64,000 bases of DNA from Carnobacterium iners (GCF_900177385.1 NZ_FXBJ01000002.1:1182001-1246000); one strand, 5' to 3'. Shown: positions 26,381 to 34,765, counted from the stretch's first letter. Notes: generated from the letters alone by a model not told the origin. A program made the numbers and translations.

Positions 26381-26965
26381 CTATTCTCGAGCATCCGTAT
26401 CTTGGTTTGTTCCAGGTGACAAGGGCATACTTGGGTTATCAATAGGATGTTCTCCACCAAATGTCCCGTCTGTTTTTTTAACTGGAATACCGTCAACGGT
26501 TAAACTTTTCTTTTTATCATTCGATTGAGGAATATCAGCATGCGCAGCTGAATATTCTCCTACGTTTGATAGGATATCCTCATTTTCTAAATCAGCATCA
26601 GTCGTATAAATTAAGTCATCGGTTTGATTTGACTGTGAGGATTCTTCGATTAAGATAACGAACCCACCATTTTTGACGGCTTTATTGTAACGTTCGGTGA
26701 TGGATGGATCCAAATTATATTTGCCAAGCGGATTTTCTAAATCGCCATCTGTAAAAATATCTCTCGTTCGATCCCAAATAGACTGGTGGTGAGCTTGAGT
26801 TACTGGATCGATATCAGCAATGGTTAAACTCTCAATTCGACCTTTGTTTTCCTTGTATGTGACAACAGTAATATCAGCGGGTGCATAACCTGCCACTAAC
26901 AAGTGTTCTACTCCTGCCGCAGCTTCTTCAACGGATTGGTAAGCATATTTAAAAATTTTTGACAT
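26381..26965 (-). CDS. YflT/GSP17M-type general stress protein
   Basis: The 194-residue protein begins with a YflT-like domain: 'AYQSVEEAAAGVEHLLVAGYAPADITVVTY' over residues 8-37 and 'KNGGFVILIEE' near 98-108, a small alpha/beta fold found in Bacillus general stress proteins. The second half is acidic, low in complexity and probably disordered. Function is unknown beyond stress association in relatives. GAGGAG precedes the ATG. The neighbouring dps gene fits a stress-response setting, but the two are divergent. Confidence 0.75.
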   Translation of the reverse strand: MSKIFKYAYQSVEEAAAGVEHLLVAGYAPADITVVTYKENKGRIESLTIADIDPVTQAHHQSIWDRTRDIFTDGDLENPLGKYNLDPSITERYNKAVKNGGFVILIEESSQSNQTDDLIYTTDADLENEDILSNVGEYSAAHADIPQSNDKKKSLTVDGIPVKKTDGTFGGEHPIDNPSMPLSPGTNQDTDARE

Positions 26966-27088
26966 TACAATTCCTCCTCGTTTAATGTTATTCCTACTAT
27001 TAGCGTAACAAATAAAGAAAGGGTTTCCAAATAAAAAGCCTTTAAAGTAGAAGAGACTAGTTAATGAGTGAATAAAGGAAACAGATAA

Positions 27089-27126
27089 TTGGACATTTTC
27101 ATTTCTTTTATTTATACTTATTATAA
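27089..27126 (+). promoter_or_regulatory. dps promoter with PerR box
   Basis: TTGGAC (27089-27094), an 18-base spacer and TATACT (27113-27118) form a promoter. TTATACTTATTATAA at 27112-27126 matches the PerR consensus TTATAATNATTATAA at every defined base but one, and it covers the -10 box. This predicts repression by PerR and induction by peroxide, as known for dps/mrgA genes. Confidence 0.82.
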
Positions 27127-27167
27127 AGTGATAAGCACTTTAATACGATTGTAGGAGGAAAAGAAAC

Positions 27168-27641
27168 ATGTCAAAAACGAATACCGAAGTACAAACGGCA
27201 CTGAATAACTTGGTGGCAACTCATAGAGTTTTTACTAGTAAATTATATCAGCATCATTTTTATGTACAAGGAACTCACTTCTTTACACTACATGAAAAAT
27301 TTGAAGAGTTATACAACGAAGCAACAGAGCATTTTGATGAGTTAGCTGAACGTTTACTAGCATTAGGTGGTAAACCTTATTCAACGTTACAAGAATTTTT
27401 AGATCATTCTATTATTAAAGAAAAACCTTATACAGAAAAAATATCAGATACAGATATGGTAAGTTCAGTAGTAGCTGATTTTCGTATAATGAGAGAAGAA
27501 TTAGCGAAAGCGATTAAACTAACGGGTCAATCAGGGGATGATGTGACACAAGATATGTTAATTGGCTATAAAACTGAAATAGACAAACACATCTGGATGT
27601 TCCAAGCTTTCCTTGGAAATAATCCTTTAGATGGTGAATAA
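27168..27641 (+). CDS. dps: Dps-family ferritin-like protein
   Basis: The 157-residue protein is a Dps miniferritin. Its helices carry the ferroxidase residues 'QHHFYVQGTHFFTLHEKFEELYNEATEHFDELAER' split around residues 25-62, and the C-terminal helix 'YKTEIDKHIWMFQAFLG' is typical. Twelve copies form a shell that oxidises ferrous iron with hydrogen peroxide and so protects DNA. Length matches the family. It has a strong GTAGGAGG site, a PerR box over its promoter and its own terminator. Confidence 0.93.
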   Translation: MSKTNTEVQTALNNLVATHRVFTSKLYQHHFYVQGTHFFTLHEKFEELYNEATEHFDELAERLLALGGKPYSTLQEFLDHSIIKEKPYTEKISDTDMVSSVVADFRIMREELAKAIKLTGQSGDDVTQDMLIGYKTEIDKHIWMFQAFLGNNPLDGE

Positions 27642-27658
27642 AGAGTCATTTTTCAAGG

Positions 27659-27693
27659 GGAAACACCAAATTTATGGTGCTTCCTTTTTTTTT
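27659..27693 (+). terminator. Terminator of dps
   Basis: The stem GGAAACACCA / TGGTGCTTCC with a six-base loop is followed by nine T residues, 18 bases after the dps stop. Confidence 0.9.
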
Positions 27694-27736
27694 GAAAAAA
27701 TTAATTATTAAATCATCTAGAAACGCTCTTATCATA

Positions 27737-27780
27737 TTTAGTCCAATAGGCTTTAATGGTGGTATACTATTAAGGACAAA
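27737..27780 (+). promoter_or_regulatory. Promoter region of the hrtRBA-like operon
   Basis: An extended -10 element TGGTATACT (27760-27768) lies 34 bases before the TetR-type start codon. The -35 region is weak, as is usual for extended -10 promoters. An imperfect inverted repeat (TTTAGTCCAATAG against CTATTAAGGACAAA) brackets the -10 box and could be an operator. Confidence 0.5.
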
Positions 27781-27802
27781 AGAAGAAGAGGAGTGAAGAT
27801 AA

Positions 27803-28441
27803 ATGGCTAGAGAAAAAAAATTCTCAACAGAGGATATGTATATGGAGACTCATAAACTTTTACTATCCGTAGGTTACGATAAATTTTCATTTGGATTATT
27901 AGCAACTTCGTTGAAAGTGTCTCGAGCAGCTATTTATAAGTATTACACAAATAAAGATGAATTAATTTATAGTTACATGGTTTCTGAAATGGAAAAAATG
28001 GTAGAAGATCTTGATCAAATAGAATGGATTTCAGGCTATCTTTCTCAGTTTCAGCAATTATTTGCGTTAATTTTTGAATACAGTGATCTCCACCAAATTT
28101 CCTTTATGATTCCAACTAATGGAAAAACAGATAGCGCTAAAATAAAAGAGAAGAAACAGCAATCGTTAGTATTGCATAAACGTTTTTTTGAACAAATCCA
28201 ACAGTTCATTCAAATTGGCCAAGATAAAGGGTATATAAAACAAACGATTCCAATTGGTTTAATAATTGAACTTATTTTTCATAGTGTTACCATTCCTAAT
28301 CGATCAAGACTTACGCAACAAGAAAGAGCTAGTTTTTTACAAGAAATTATTTGTCAGGGAATATTTGAAAATCAAAGTGACACGAGTGTCACTTTGAGGC
28401 ATACTAACTGTACAACTTACGAGTTAGTTTATTTGAAATGA
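27803..28441 (+). CDS. hrtR: TetR-family regulator, probable heme sensor HrtR
   Basis: The 212-residue protein has an N-terminal TetR helix-turn-helix ('SFGLLATSLKVSRAAIYKYYTNKDELI', about residues 29-57) and an all-helical effector domain. It heads an operon with an FtsX-like permease and an ABC ATPase in the order R-B-A, as in the lactococcal heme-efflux operon hrtR-hrtB-hrtA, where the regulator senses heme. The permease resembles HrtB, so I infer the same role, though a drug-efflux regulator of similar design cannot be excluded. The 3' end of the gene contains a perfect 26-bp palindrome encoding 'QSDTSVTL'. Confidence 0.72.
   Translation: MAREKKFSTEDMYMETHKLLLSVGYDKFSFGLLATSLKVSRAAIYKYYTNKDELIYSYMVSEMEKMVEDLDQIEWISGYLSQFQQLFALIFEYSDLHQISFMIPTNGKTDSAKIKEKKQQSLVLHKRFFEQIQQFIQIGQDKGYIKQTIPIGLIIELIFHSVTIPNRSRLTQQERASFLQEIICQGIFENQSDTSVTLRHTNCTTYELVYLK
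28372..28397. promoter_or_regulatory. Perfect 26-bp palindrome inside the 3' end of hrtR
   Basis: Two 12-base arms (TCAAAGTGACAC and its complement) flank a two-base centre. The core TGACAC-GA-GTGTCA resembles the operator I recall for lactococcal HrtR (TGACAC-A-GTGTCA). It is 54 bases before hrtB. No T run follows, so it is not a terminator. It may be an internal operator. Confidence 0.6.
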
Positions 28442-28451
28442 GGCCCAGAAG

Positions 28452-29576
28452 ATGTTTTTAGCGCTAAAAGAGTTAACCTATTCAAAAGGTCGTTTTATTA
28501 TGATTAGCTTAATTATTGTTTTGATTTCCTGGCTAGTATTCTTTTTAGCCGGGTTAGGCAATGGTCTATCTGATCTAGGAGCAGCAACGTTAAAGTATGC
28601 ACCAGTTGATTATGCAGTATATGAAGAAAACTCAGACTTTTCTTTTTCTAAATCAATGTTATCGGAATCTTTAGCAGATGACTTGTTGAAAGAGAAAGGA
28701 GTAACTGCTGTTGCTCCAATTGGGACGGCATCGGCATCTATTCGTCAAAGAAATAGCGATGAGGAGACTGCTTCAAAAATGGATGTTTTAATCGTTGGTA
28801 TCCGTCCGGGATCTTTTATGGAACCGAATGTTACAACTGGAAAATCACTACAGGCAAGCAATCCAGCAGGGGTTATCGTAGACCATGCTTTGGAACTTGA
28901 AGGCTTCAAGTTGGGAGATAAATTAACTATCAATGGTTCAACACAAGAGATGGAAATTAGTGGTTTTACTAAAAATCAGTCATTGAGTCATCAACCGGTT
29001 GTGTTTTCCTCATTAGAAAAATTACGCGAATACAAATACGCAGCTCCCGGTTCAGATAATGGAATAAAAGATGCGGTTAATAGTGTTTTGATTCAAGGTG
29101 AAGAAAGTGAACCAAAAGAGATAGAACAATCTATTAGCGGTGTCCAAGTTGGTTCCAAGAAAGAAACAATTAATGCTGTTCCAGGATATGCTGCAGAGAA
29201 TGGTACGATTTCAATGATGGTAGGATTTTTAATTATTATTTCTGCAATTATCATTGCGGTTTTCTTTTATATTTTAACTAGTCAAAAAATACAACAATTT
29301 GGTGTAATGAAAGCCATTGGTGGCAGCAATTGGTTTATCATCAAATCGGTTGTTTCACAAGTCTTTATTCTATCCATTGTCAGTATCTTGATAGGAATTT
29401 TGTTAACTTATGTAACGGCAGCTGCTTTACCGGACTCGATGCCTTTTAACTTAATTAACTCATTAGTTATCTCGTATAGTCTAGTGTTATTGGCTATCAG
29501 TGTTATTAGTTCATTCTTTTCGGTGTTGAAAATAGCGAAAATTGATCCATTGACCGCATTGGGAGGGAAAGAATAA
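28452..29576 (+). CDS. hrtB: FtsX-type ABC permease, probable heme exporter HrtB
   Basis: The 374-residue protein has one N-terminal membrane helix (about residues 17-37), an extracellular domain of about 200 residues, and three C-terminal membrane helices ('MMVGFLIIISAIIIAVFFYILTS', split near 255-277, then two more). This is the MacB/FtsX layout. The start 'MFLALKELTYSKGRFIMI' and the 'FGVMKAIGGSNWFI' loop match HrtB, the permease that expels toxic heme from the membrane in lactic acid bacteria. It overlaps the ATPase gene by one base. Confidence 0.78.
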   Translation: MFLALKELTYSKGRFIMISLIIVLISWLVFFLAGLGNGLSDLGAATLKYAPVDYAVYEENSDFSFSKSMLSESLADDLLKEKGVTAVAPIGTASASIRQRNSDEETASKMDVLIVGIRPGSFMEPNVTTGKSLQASNPAGVIVDHALELEGFKLGDKLTINGSTQEMEISGFTKNQSLSHQPVVFSSLEKLREYKYAAPGSDNGIKDAVNSVLIQGEESEPKEIEQSISGVQVGSKKETINAVPGYAAENGTISMMVGFLIIISAIIIAVFFYILTSQKIQQFGVMKAIGGSNWFIIKSVVSQVFILSIVSILIGILLTYVTAAALPDSMPFNLINSLVISYSLVLLAISVISSFFSVLKIAKIDPLTALGGKE

Positions 29577-30253
29577 TGGCAGGGTTACGATTAAAAAACG
29601 TCTCAAAAACTTATCAAGAAGGCGAATTTGAAACAATTGCTTTAAATGACGTCACATTAGCCGTTAACCCAGGTGAATTTATAGCCATCATTGGGCCATC
29701 AGGTTCAGGTAAAAGTACCTTTTTATCTGTCTCAGGAGCGTTGCTTCAACCAACAAAAGGTGAAGTGTCAATTAATGATGTAGCTATTTCTACCTTGAAA
29801 GAAAAAGAGCTATCCAAGGTTCGGTTGGAACAAATTGGGTTTATTTTACAAACATCAAATTTGATTCCTTATTTAACCGTCTTAGATCAATTGTTAATTG
29901 TTAAAAGAATGGGTGGTAAAGTTACTGCTCAGGCAAAAAAATATGCGCTTCATTTATTGTCAGATTTAGGGATGGCTAGTAAGATAAAAAAATTTCCAAA
30001 TGAGCTGTCTGGTGGAGAACGCCAACGAGTTGCTATCGCACGCTCGTTTATGAATGATCCGGAATTGATTTTAGCAGATGAACCAACGGCCAATTTAGAT
30101 ACAAAAAGAGCCAATGAAGTCGTCCAGCTCATTGCTCAAGAAGTGAAATCTAGAGGCAAAGCGGCGATTATGGTTACTCATGATGAGCGTATGTTAAAAT
30201 ATTGTGATCGTATTTATCGAATTGAAGACGGTATACTTTCACAAGAAGATTAA
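29576..30253 (+). CDS. hrtA: ABC transporter ATPase, probable heme exporter HrtA
   Basis: The 225-residue ATPase has Walker [10 protein letters not shown] (residues 42-50), signature LSGGERQR, Walker B 'LILADEPTANLD' and H-loop 'VTHDERM'. It belongs to the LolD/MacB-like group that pairs with FtsX-type permeases, and it would power the HrtB-like permease encoded just upstream. Its ATG overlaps the hrtB stop, so the two are translationally coupled. A bidirectional terminator follows. Confidence 0.82.
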   Translation: MAGLRLKNVSKTYQEGEFETIALNDVTLAVNPGEFIAIIGPSGSGKSTFLSVSGALLQPTKGEVSINDVAISTLKEKELSKVRLEQIGFILQTSNLIPYLTVLDQLLIVKRMGGKVTAQAKKYALHLLSDLGMASKIKKFPNELSGGERQRVAIARSFMNDPELILADEPTANLDTKRANEVVQLIAQEVKSRGKAAIMVTHDERMLKYCDRIYRIEDGILSQED

Positions 30254-30270
30254 ATGATCAACGAAATTCA

Positions 30271-30318
30271 AAAAAGTAAGCCCCATTTTTTTGTACAAAA
30301 AAACGGGGCTTACTTTTT
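30271..30318. terminator. Bidirectional terminator after hrtA
   Basis: A perfect 14-bp stem (AAAAAGTAAGCCCC and its complement), with a second complementary T/A run in the loop, lies between convergent genes. Confidence 0.92.
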
Positions 30319-30385
30319 AATTTTTCTAGAAAATAAAAACACTTATGTAGTGTATCTATTGCTAAATAGGGATAAGAAATCTTTT

Positions 30386-30826
30386 TTAATGAGTAAAGCT
30401 GTCTTTTTTTAAAAGGCGTTCAAATAAATCATAAATAGGCTTATTTATTTTTTTCAAAGAAACTGGGCGATGATGACTATTTAAAAAACAGTGTTTGCTT
30501 ATTCCAGTAGCCCTTAGTTCACCTGATAGTTTATCTATGACTTGATAGGAAATCGTTAATTTGACGCCGTTAAAAAAATCAACGACAGGAATAATGTAGA
30601 CGGTTTGATTGTAATAGACCATTGATTTATAGTCACAATGAATAGCTAAAACAGGAATAATAATTCCTGATTCTTCCATTTGATCGTAGCCAAATCCGAT
30701 AGAATCTAATAAGTTTGTTCTAGCTTCTTCAAACCAGCGAATGTAATTAGAATGATGAATAATTCCCATTTGGTCGGTCTCGTAATATTGAGCCTTATGT
30801 TCGTAGTGTTTTGATTCAATATCCAT
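30386..30826 (-). CDS. YbgC/FcbC-type acyl-CoA thioesterase
   Basis: The 146-residue hotdog-fold protein has the 4-hydroxybenzoyl-CoA thioesterase signature 'QYYETDQMGIIHHSNYIRW', with the catalytic Asp18, and the following 'WFEEARTNLLDSIGFGYD' helix. It hydrolyses short acyl-CoA or acyl-ACP thioesters, and the substrate is not predictable. Length is normal. It stands alone, 67 bases downstream of another minus-strand gene and possibly cotranscribed with it. Confidence 0.87.
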   Translation of the reverse strand: MDIESKHYEHKAQYYETDQMGIIHHSNYIRWFEEARTNLLDSIGFGYDQMEESGIIIPVLAIHCDYKSMVYYNQTVYIIPVVDFFNGVKLTISYQVIDKLSGELRATGISKHCFLNSHHRPVSLKKINKPIYDLFERLLKKDSFTH

Positions 30827-30893
30827 AATAATTCCTCACTTTAACTCGTTGTAATAAGTCGTTACCCTAAATGGATAAGCAATAAGTTGACTT

Positions 30894-31451
30894 TTAAAGG
30901 GCTAACAAACTTGGTTTTAATGGCTGGCTTTGAGTAGATGCTAGATAACCATAAAGTGAACCCGTATAGATGGATTCAAAAATAGGCAATACCTCTAGAT
31001 CTTGTGGTGTAATAAAATGCATTTCTTTTTGAAAATCATAAATCTTGCTATCCGCTAGTAATGTAGCAACAAACTGAGAACAGAAAAAGACATCATCTCT
31101 GACAAAGTCAATATTAAGAGCAAGTGTTACTAGCCCCATTAAATTGTAGTGATATATATTCTTTGTTTGTTCATAATAGCGAATTAAATTTGTCAATAAG
31201 GTAAATTGATTTGGTGTGACATCACAAGAAAGAATATTGCATTGTGCGCGTATAAAATATTCTCTAGTTAAATCTTCTTGGATAAATCCTGCAATAAAAG
31301 GATTATTAGGTCTTTTTCTACCAAAGCTGTACATATCGGTTAATGAAGAATCTAAAGCAAGTGAAGCATGGTTGTATTCAGCTTTAGTATAAAATTTAAT
31401 TGTTTTGGAAAGAATCGTATTTGTATCGGTTAAAACGAGATATATTTTCAT
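30894..31451 (-). CDS. Permuted papain-like (YiiX/NlpC-P60 superfamily) protein
   Basis: The 185-residue protein has the circularly permuted papain pattern. A histidine sits early in 'YTKAEYNHASLALD' (His28) and a cysteine late in 'DDVFFCSQFVATLLAD' (Cys124), with 'YSFGRKRPNNPF' between. In NlpC/P60 enzymes the order is Cys then His. Here it is reversed, as in the YiiX/YebB group. Such proteins may hydrolyse or bind amide or lipid substrates. No signal peptide is visible, so it is probably cytoplasmic. The exact function is unknown. Confidence 0.65.
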   Translation of the reverse strand: MKIYLVLTDTNTILSKTIKFYTKAEYNHASLALDSSLTDMYSFGRKRPNNPFIAGFIQEDLTREYFIRAQCNILSCDVTPNQFTLLTNLIRYYEQTKNIYHYNLMGLVTLALNIDFVRDDVFFCSQFVATLLADSKIYDFQKEMHFITPQDLEVLPIFESIYTGSLYGYLASTQSQPLKPSLLAL

Positions 31452-31788
31452 AGAATTACCTTCTTTTTATAAATTAGCTAGGTTATTTTGTCTTTATTTC
31501 TATACTGTAAAATAATAGCTGAATTAAAATAGCCTGTTGTCTGTTAGAAACGATAAAGTCTTTTTAAGTATACACTATCCATAATTTTTTACTAGGCTTC
31601 TTTATTAAAAGGCCCTATTTATTAATAAAAGTAGTGATAATTTTAGGTTTATGTATATTTAATGAATAAACAAATTCGTTTTCAAAGGGTTAAATTTGCT
31701 AAATCTTAAAAATAATTATACCATATAAAGTAGAATAGGTTATCTCCACGTGAACGAATGTAACTAGTTTTTGAAAGGAAGATTGAAC
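31452..31788. other. AT-rich intergenic region without a gene
   Basis: These 337 bases separate divergent genes. They contain TTGCTA followed 15 bases later by TATACC (around 31700-31725), a possible promoter for the glycosyltransferase, and short AT-rich repeats. I see no open frame of note, no riboswitch and no RNA gene. Confidence 0.5.
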
Positions 31789-32619
31789 ATGACAACTAAA
31801 AAAATCATACCCATTGTAAGTGCAGCAGATGACCAGTATACGCCTTACCTCAGTGTGATGATAATGACCTTACTAGAGCATTTAGCTGATAATGTCGCTA
31901 TCATTTTTTATATCATTGATGATCATATTTCAAGAGAAAGCAAAGAAAAGTTGACTCAAGTTATTTCTAATCATTCGTCTGAGATTCATTATTTAGAAGT
32001 TGACTCTGAATTGTATGCAGGTGTATTAGAAAGTGATCATATCAATCAAACGGCTTATTATCGTATCTCGTTGCCAGATTTATTAGAAGGTAAGAACTAT
32101 CAAAAGGTTCTGTATATTGATTGTGATGTGCTTGTACTAGATGATGTATCAGTATTATATGATACCGATATTGGTGAGAACATCATTGGTGCTGTTATCG
32201 ACCCAGGCCAAGCTCTTGTCTTAGATAGACTTGGTATTGATACAGCGGATTATTATTTTAACTCAGGTCTCCTACTAATTGATTTAGCGAACTGGCGAGC
32301 AGCGAAGATAACTGAAAAAACGTTAACTTTTTTAGAGGAAGAAGAGGACAAAATCATTTATCATGATCAAGACGCACTTAATGCGATTCTTTATGAAAGA
32401 TGGTTTCCACTACACCCTAAATGGAATGTACAAACATCGCTATTATTTGAAAGACACCGACCACCTACTGCAAACTACCAAAAACAATATAAAGAAGCCA
32501 TTAAACAGCCCTCAATTGTCCATTTTACTGGCCATGACAAACCTTGGAATTCAAATGAATATCATCCTTATAACCGATTATACTTGAAAGAACTAGCTAA
32601 ATCACCCTTTCATCAATAA
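31789..32619 (+). CDS. Family 8 glycosyltransferase, first of a pair
   Basis: The 276-residue protein is a GT8 enzyme (LgtC/galactosyltransferase type). It has 'NQTAYYRISLPDLL', the metal-binding DXD motif in 'YIDCDVLVLDD' near residue 110, 'YFNSGLLLIDLANWR', 'HDQDALNAIL' and the C-terminal 'IVHFTGHDKPW'. It transfers a hexose from a UDP-sugar to an unknown acceptor. The ATG at 31789 follows AAGGAAG, whereas the in-frame TTG at 31771 lies before that site. A paralogue follows after 123 bases. No polysaccharide cluster surrounds them. Confidence 0.9.
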   Translation: MTTKKIIPIVSAADDQYTPYLSVMIMTLLEHLADNVAIIFYIIDDHISRESKEKLTQVISNHSSEIHYLEVDSELYAGVLESDHINQTAYYRISLPDLLEGKNYQKVLYIDCDVLVLDDVSVLYDTDIGENIIGAVIDPGQALVLDRLGIDTADYYFNSGLLLIDLANWRAAKITEKTLTFLEEEEDKIIYHDQDALNAILYERWFPLHPKWNVQTSLLFERHRPPTANYQKQYKEAIKQPSIVHFTGHDKPWNSNEYHPYNRLYLKELAKSPFHQ

Positions 32620-32665
32620 GAAATAGACACTGAAAAGCAACTCACTTAAATCCTTTCGATGCCTG

Positions 32666-32694
32666 AAAAAAGACCCTTTTCTTAGGTCTTATTT
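32666..32694 (+). terminator. Possible weak terminator between the two GT8 genes
   Basis: AAGACC / GGTCTT forms a 6-bp stem preceded by A and followed only by ATTTAA. It may partly end the first transcript. Confidence 0.35.
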
Positions 32695-32742
32695 AAGCTA
32701 ACCAAAATTTAGGGAATTTAATGGAATAGAGGAGGAATCGCG

Positions 32743-33597
32743 ATGTTTGATATTAAAAATATAACTATCGTTTCATCCAGTAATGAAGAGTTTGTTCCAC
32801 ATCTTACAACGTTGTTTCTTTCTTTATTAGAAAGTAAAGATACTAATATCCGTTTGAATTTTTATGTAATAGACGATAACATCTCATTCAAGTCAAAATT
32901 GTTACTAAACCGGACAGTAAATCAATATAAAGCACGTATTAGTTATTTAGCTATTGATGAAGCTGAATTTGAAAATGTTGTAGAAAGTGAAAGGATTCCT
33001 AGAACGGCTTATTATAGAATTTCTATTCCCAATCTTTTAGTTAACACAGATCGTGCGATTTACCTTGATTGCGATATGCTTTGTTTAGAAAACATTGAAA
33101 ATATATGGGATATAGACTTAGGCAGTAAATTACTTGCTGCGGTTGAAGATGCAGGCTTTCACAATCGTTTAAATACAATGGGGGTGAATTGCCAGTCAGA
33201 CAAGTATTTTAATTCCGGATTATTGTTGATGGATCTTAAAAAGTGGCGTGAAGAAAAGATAACGGAGCAAGCTTTTGAGTTTATAAAACAACACCCACAC
33301 TTATTGAGGTTTCATGACCAAGATACATTAAATGCCATATTGCATGATCGCTGGTTAGCATTGCACCCTCGTTGGAATGCTCAAACTTACTTGATGTTAG
33401 CTGAAAAACAGCACCCAACAATCCAAGGAGAATTAGAGTGGCAAGAAGCTAGAGAGCATCCAGCACTTATCCATTTTTGTGGACATGAAAAACCATGGCA
33501 TGAAAATCCCGTTCATCCCTATAGAGAACACTATTTCACTCTAAGAAATAAAACAGCTTTCCCATTAAATCAATTCGAAGAGATTAGTGAGATGTAA
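32743..33597 (+). CDS. Family 8 glycosyltransferase, second of a pair
   Basis: This 284-residue GT8 protein parallels the preceding gene along its whole length: 'PRTAYYRISIPNLL', DXD in 'YLDCDMLCLEN' near residue 108, 'YFNSGLLLMDLKKWR', 'HDQDTLNAIL' and 'LIHFCGHEKPW'. The two clearly arose by duplication but have diverged, so they may act on successive positions of one glycan. TAGAGGAGG precedes the ATG. A strong terminator follows. Donor and acceptor are unknown. Confidence 0.9.
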   Translation: MFDIKNITIVSSSNEEFVPHLTTLFLSLLESKDTNIRLNFYVIDDNISFKSKLLLNRTVNQYKARISYLAIDEAEFENVVESERIPRTAYYRISIPNLLVNTDRAIYLDCDMLCLENIENIWDIDLGSKLLAAVEDAGFHNRLNTMGVNCQSDKYFNSGLLLMDLKKWREEKITEQAFEFIKQHPHLLRFHDQDTLNAILHDRWLALHPRWNAQTYLMLAEKQHPTIQGELEWQEAREHPALIHFCGHEKPWHENPVHPYREHYFTLRNKTAFPLNQFEEISEM

Positions 33598-33696
33598 GCA
33601 GAAAAGCACCTAGAGATTTAACCATCAGAAAACAGATTTTAAAAGAAAAGTAAGAATGTATCTTTTTTAATAAGCATGATTTAAAAAGAAGGCAAT

Positions 33697-33738
33697 AAAA
33701 AATGATTTTGAGACAGATTTGTCTTAAAATCATTTTTT
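33697..33738. terminator. Bidirectional terminator
   Basis: The stem AAAATGATTTT-G-AGACA / TGTCT-T-AAAATCATTTT, with A and T runs on either side, lies between the convergent GT8 and AraC-type genes. Confidence 0.9.
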
Positions 33739-33789
33739 ATTTTTAGGTTTTTAGAATAGGAGAATAAAATAAAATTAGTTTCCTTCAAC

Positions 33790-34623
33790 CTACATCTTAG
33801 TCATAAAAGCAGAAGGCGACTGGCCATAATGTTTTTTAAAGAGTTTACTAAAGTAGAGGGCATCATTGTAGCCAACCAGCTTCGAAATCTCTTTGATGCT
33901 CATATTCGTTTTTGTATCGAGTAAAAGCTTAGCTTGTTCTAGACGCACTTTAATTAAGTAATTGATAGGTGAATCGCCTGTTTCTTCTTTGAAAATACGC
34001 GATAGATTAGTTGAGCTAAGGAAATAGTGACGCGCTAAATCGTTCAGCGTAATGTCTTTTCGATAATGTGTTTCAAGGTAATGGATAATTTCATTGACCG
34101 TTTGTTGTTTCTTTTGTTCATCGGCCGTTAGAGTTTCTTGGATTATTTTATTCATCAATGCAGAACTGTCTCTCAAAAGCAAAACAATCAGTTGAGTGAC
34201 AAGAGCTTTTAACATAAGTTCAACTCCGGGTTTATTGGCAGCACGTTCAGCAATAATTTTTTGGCAAATAATAAAAAATTCTTTGTTGTGCTCTTTTAAA
34301 TGAATAATAGGCGACTCTACTGGGAAAAAATCTTTCGGAAAACAATCTAATAGGATATTTCGAAAGCCAATATGAAGTTGAGTATTTCTCATATTATTCA
34401 GAGCTTGTTCGTAGTGAATGGTACCTGGGTTAAATAAAAGAATGGTTTCTTTTTCTAAATAGACTGTATGATTATCAATGGTATATAGGGTTTCACCATC
34501 AATAATAATAGAGATTTCTAAAAAATCATGGGAATGACTTTTTCCAGAGGATGGACCAATGGTTAAAACATCGAAAATGTATAACACTTCAGGATTGAAG
34601 ATTTTTGCATTCACTTTGAACAT
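33790..34623 (-). CDS. AraC-family transcriptional regulator
   Basis: The 277-residue protein has an N-terminal cupin-like sensing domain ('SHSHDFLEISIIIDGE', near residues 30-45) and two C-terminal helix-turn-helix motifs of the AraC type ('LNDLARHYFLSSTNLSRIFKEETG' split near 198-221, and 'IKEISKLVGYNDALYFSKLFKKHYG'). Such regulators usually respond to sugars. It is divergent from a two-gene ABC exporter 219 bases away, the most likely target, although sugar regulation would be unexpected for an exporter. Confidence 0.88.
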   Translation of the reverse strand: MFKVNAKIFNPEVLYIFDVLTIGPSSGKSHSHDFLEISIIIDGETLYTIDNHTVYLEKETILLFNPGTIHYEQALNNMRNTQLHIGFRNILLDCFPKDFFPVESPIIHLKEHNKEFFIICQKIIAERAANKPGVELMLKALVTQLIVLLLRDSSALMNKIIQETLTADEQKKQQTVNEIIHYLETHYRKDITLNDLARHYFLSSTNLSRIFKEETGDSPINYLIKVRLEQAKLLLDTKTNMSIKEISKLVGYNDALYFSKLFKKHYGQSPSAFMTKM

Positions 34624-34739
34624 TCACTCACCTCCAAGAAAAGGGATTCGTATTTTACGTCCGCATTTAGTTACTTAAAAGTATAAAGTATCTTATGAAA
34701 TAGCGCAATGATTGAATCTAATTAGAAAAAAACTCTCTC

Positions 34740-34765
34740 AGATGGTTGGTTACTCCATCTCTTTT
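34740..34765 (+). promoter_or_regulatory. Possible leader hairpin upstream of the ABC exporter
   Basis: AGATGG and CCATCT form a stem with a nine-base loop, followed by CTTTT. A nearby AACCAT could pair instead with ATGGTT. The mutually exclusive pairing is reminiscent of attenuators found before some drug-exporter genes, but the T run is short and the evidence thin. Confidence 0.3.

Noticed and set aside
26313-26528. Small plus-strand gene after the cyclodeaminase-family gene
   Set aside because: Its start lies next to a terminator hairpin and the rest is the complement of the stress-protein gene.
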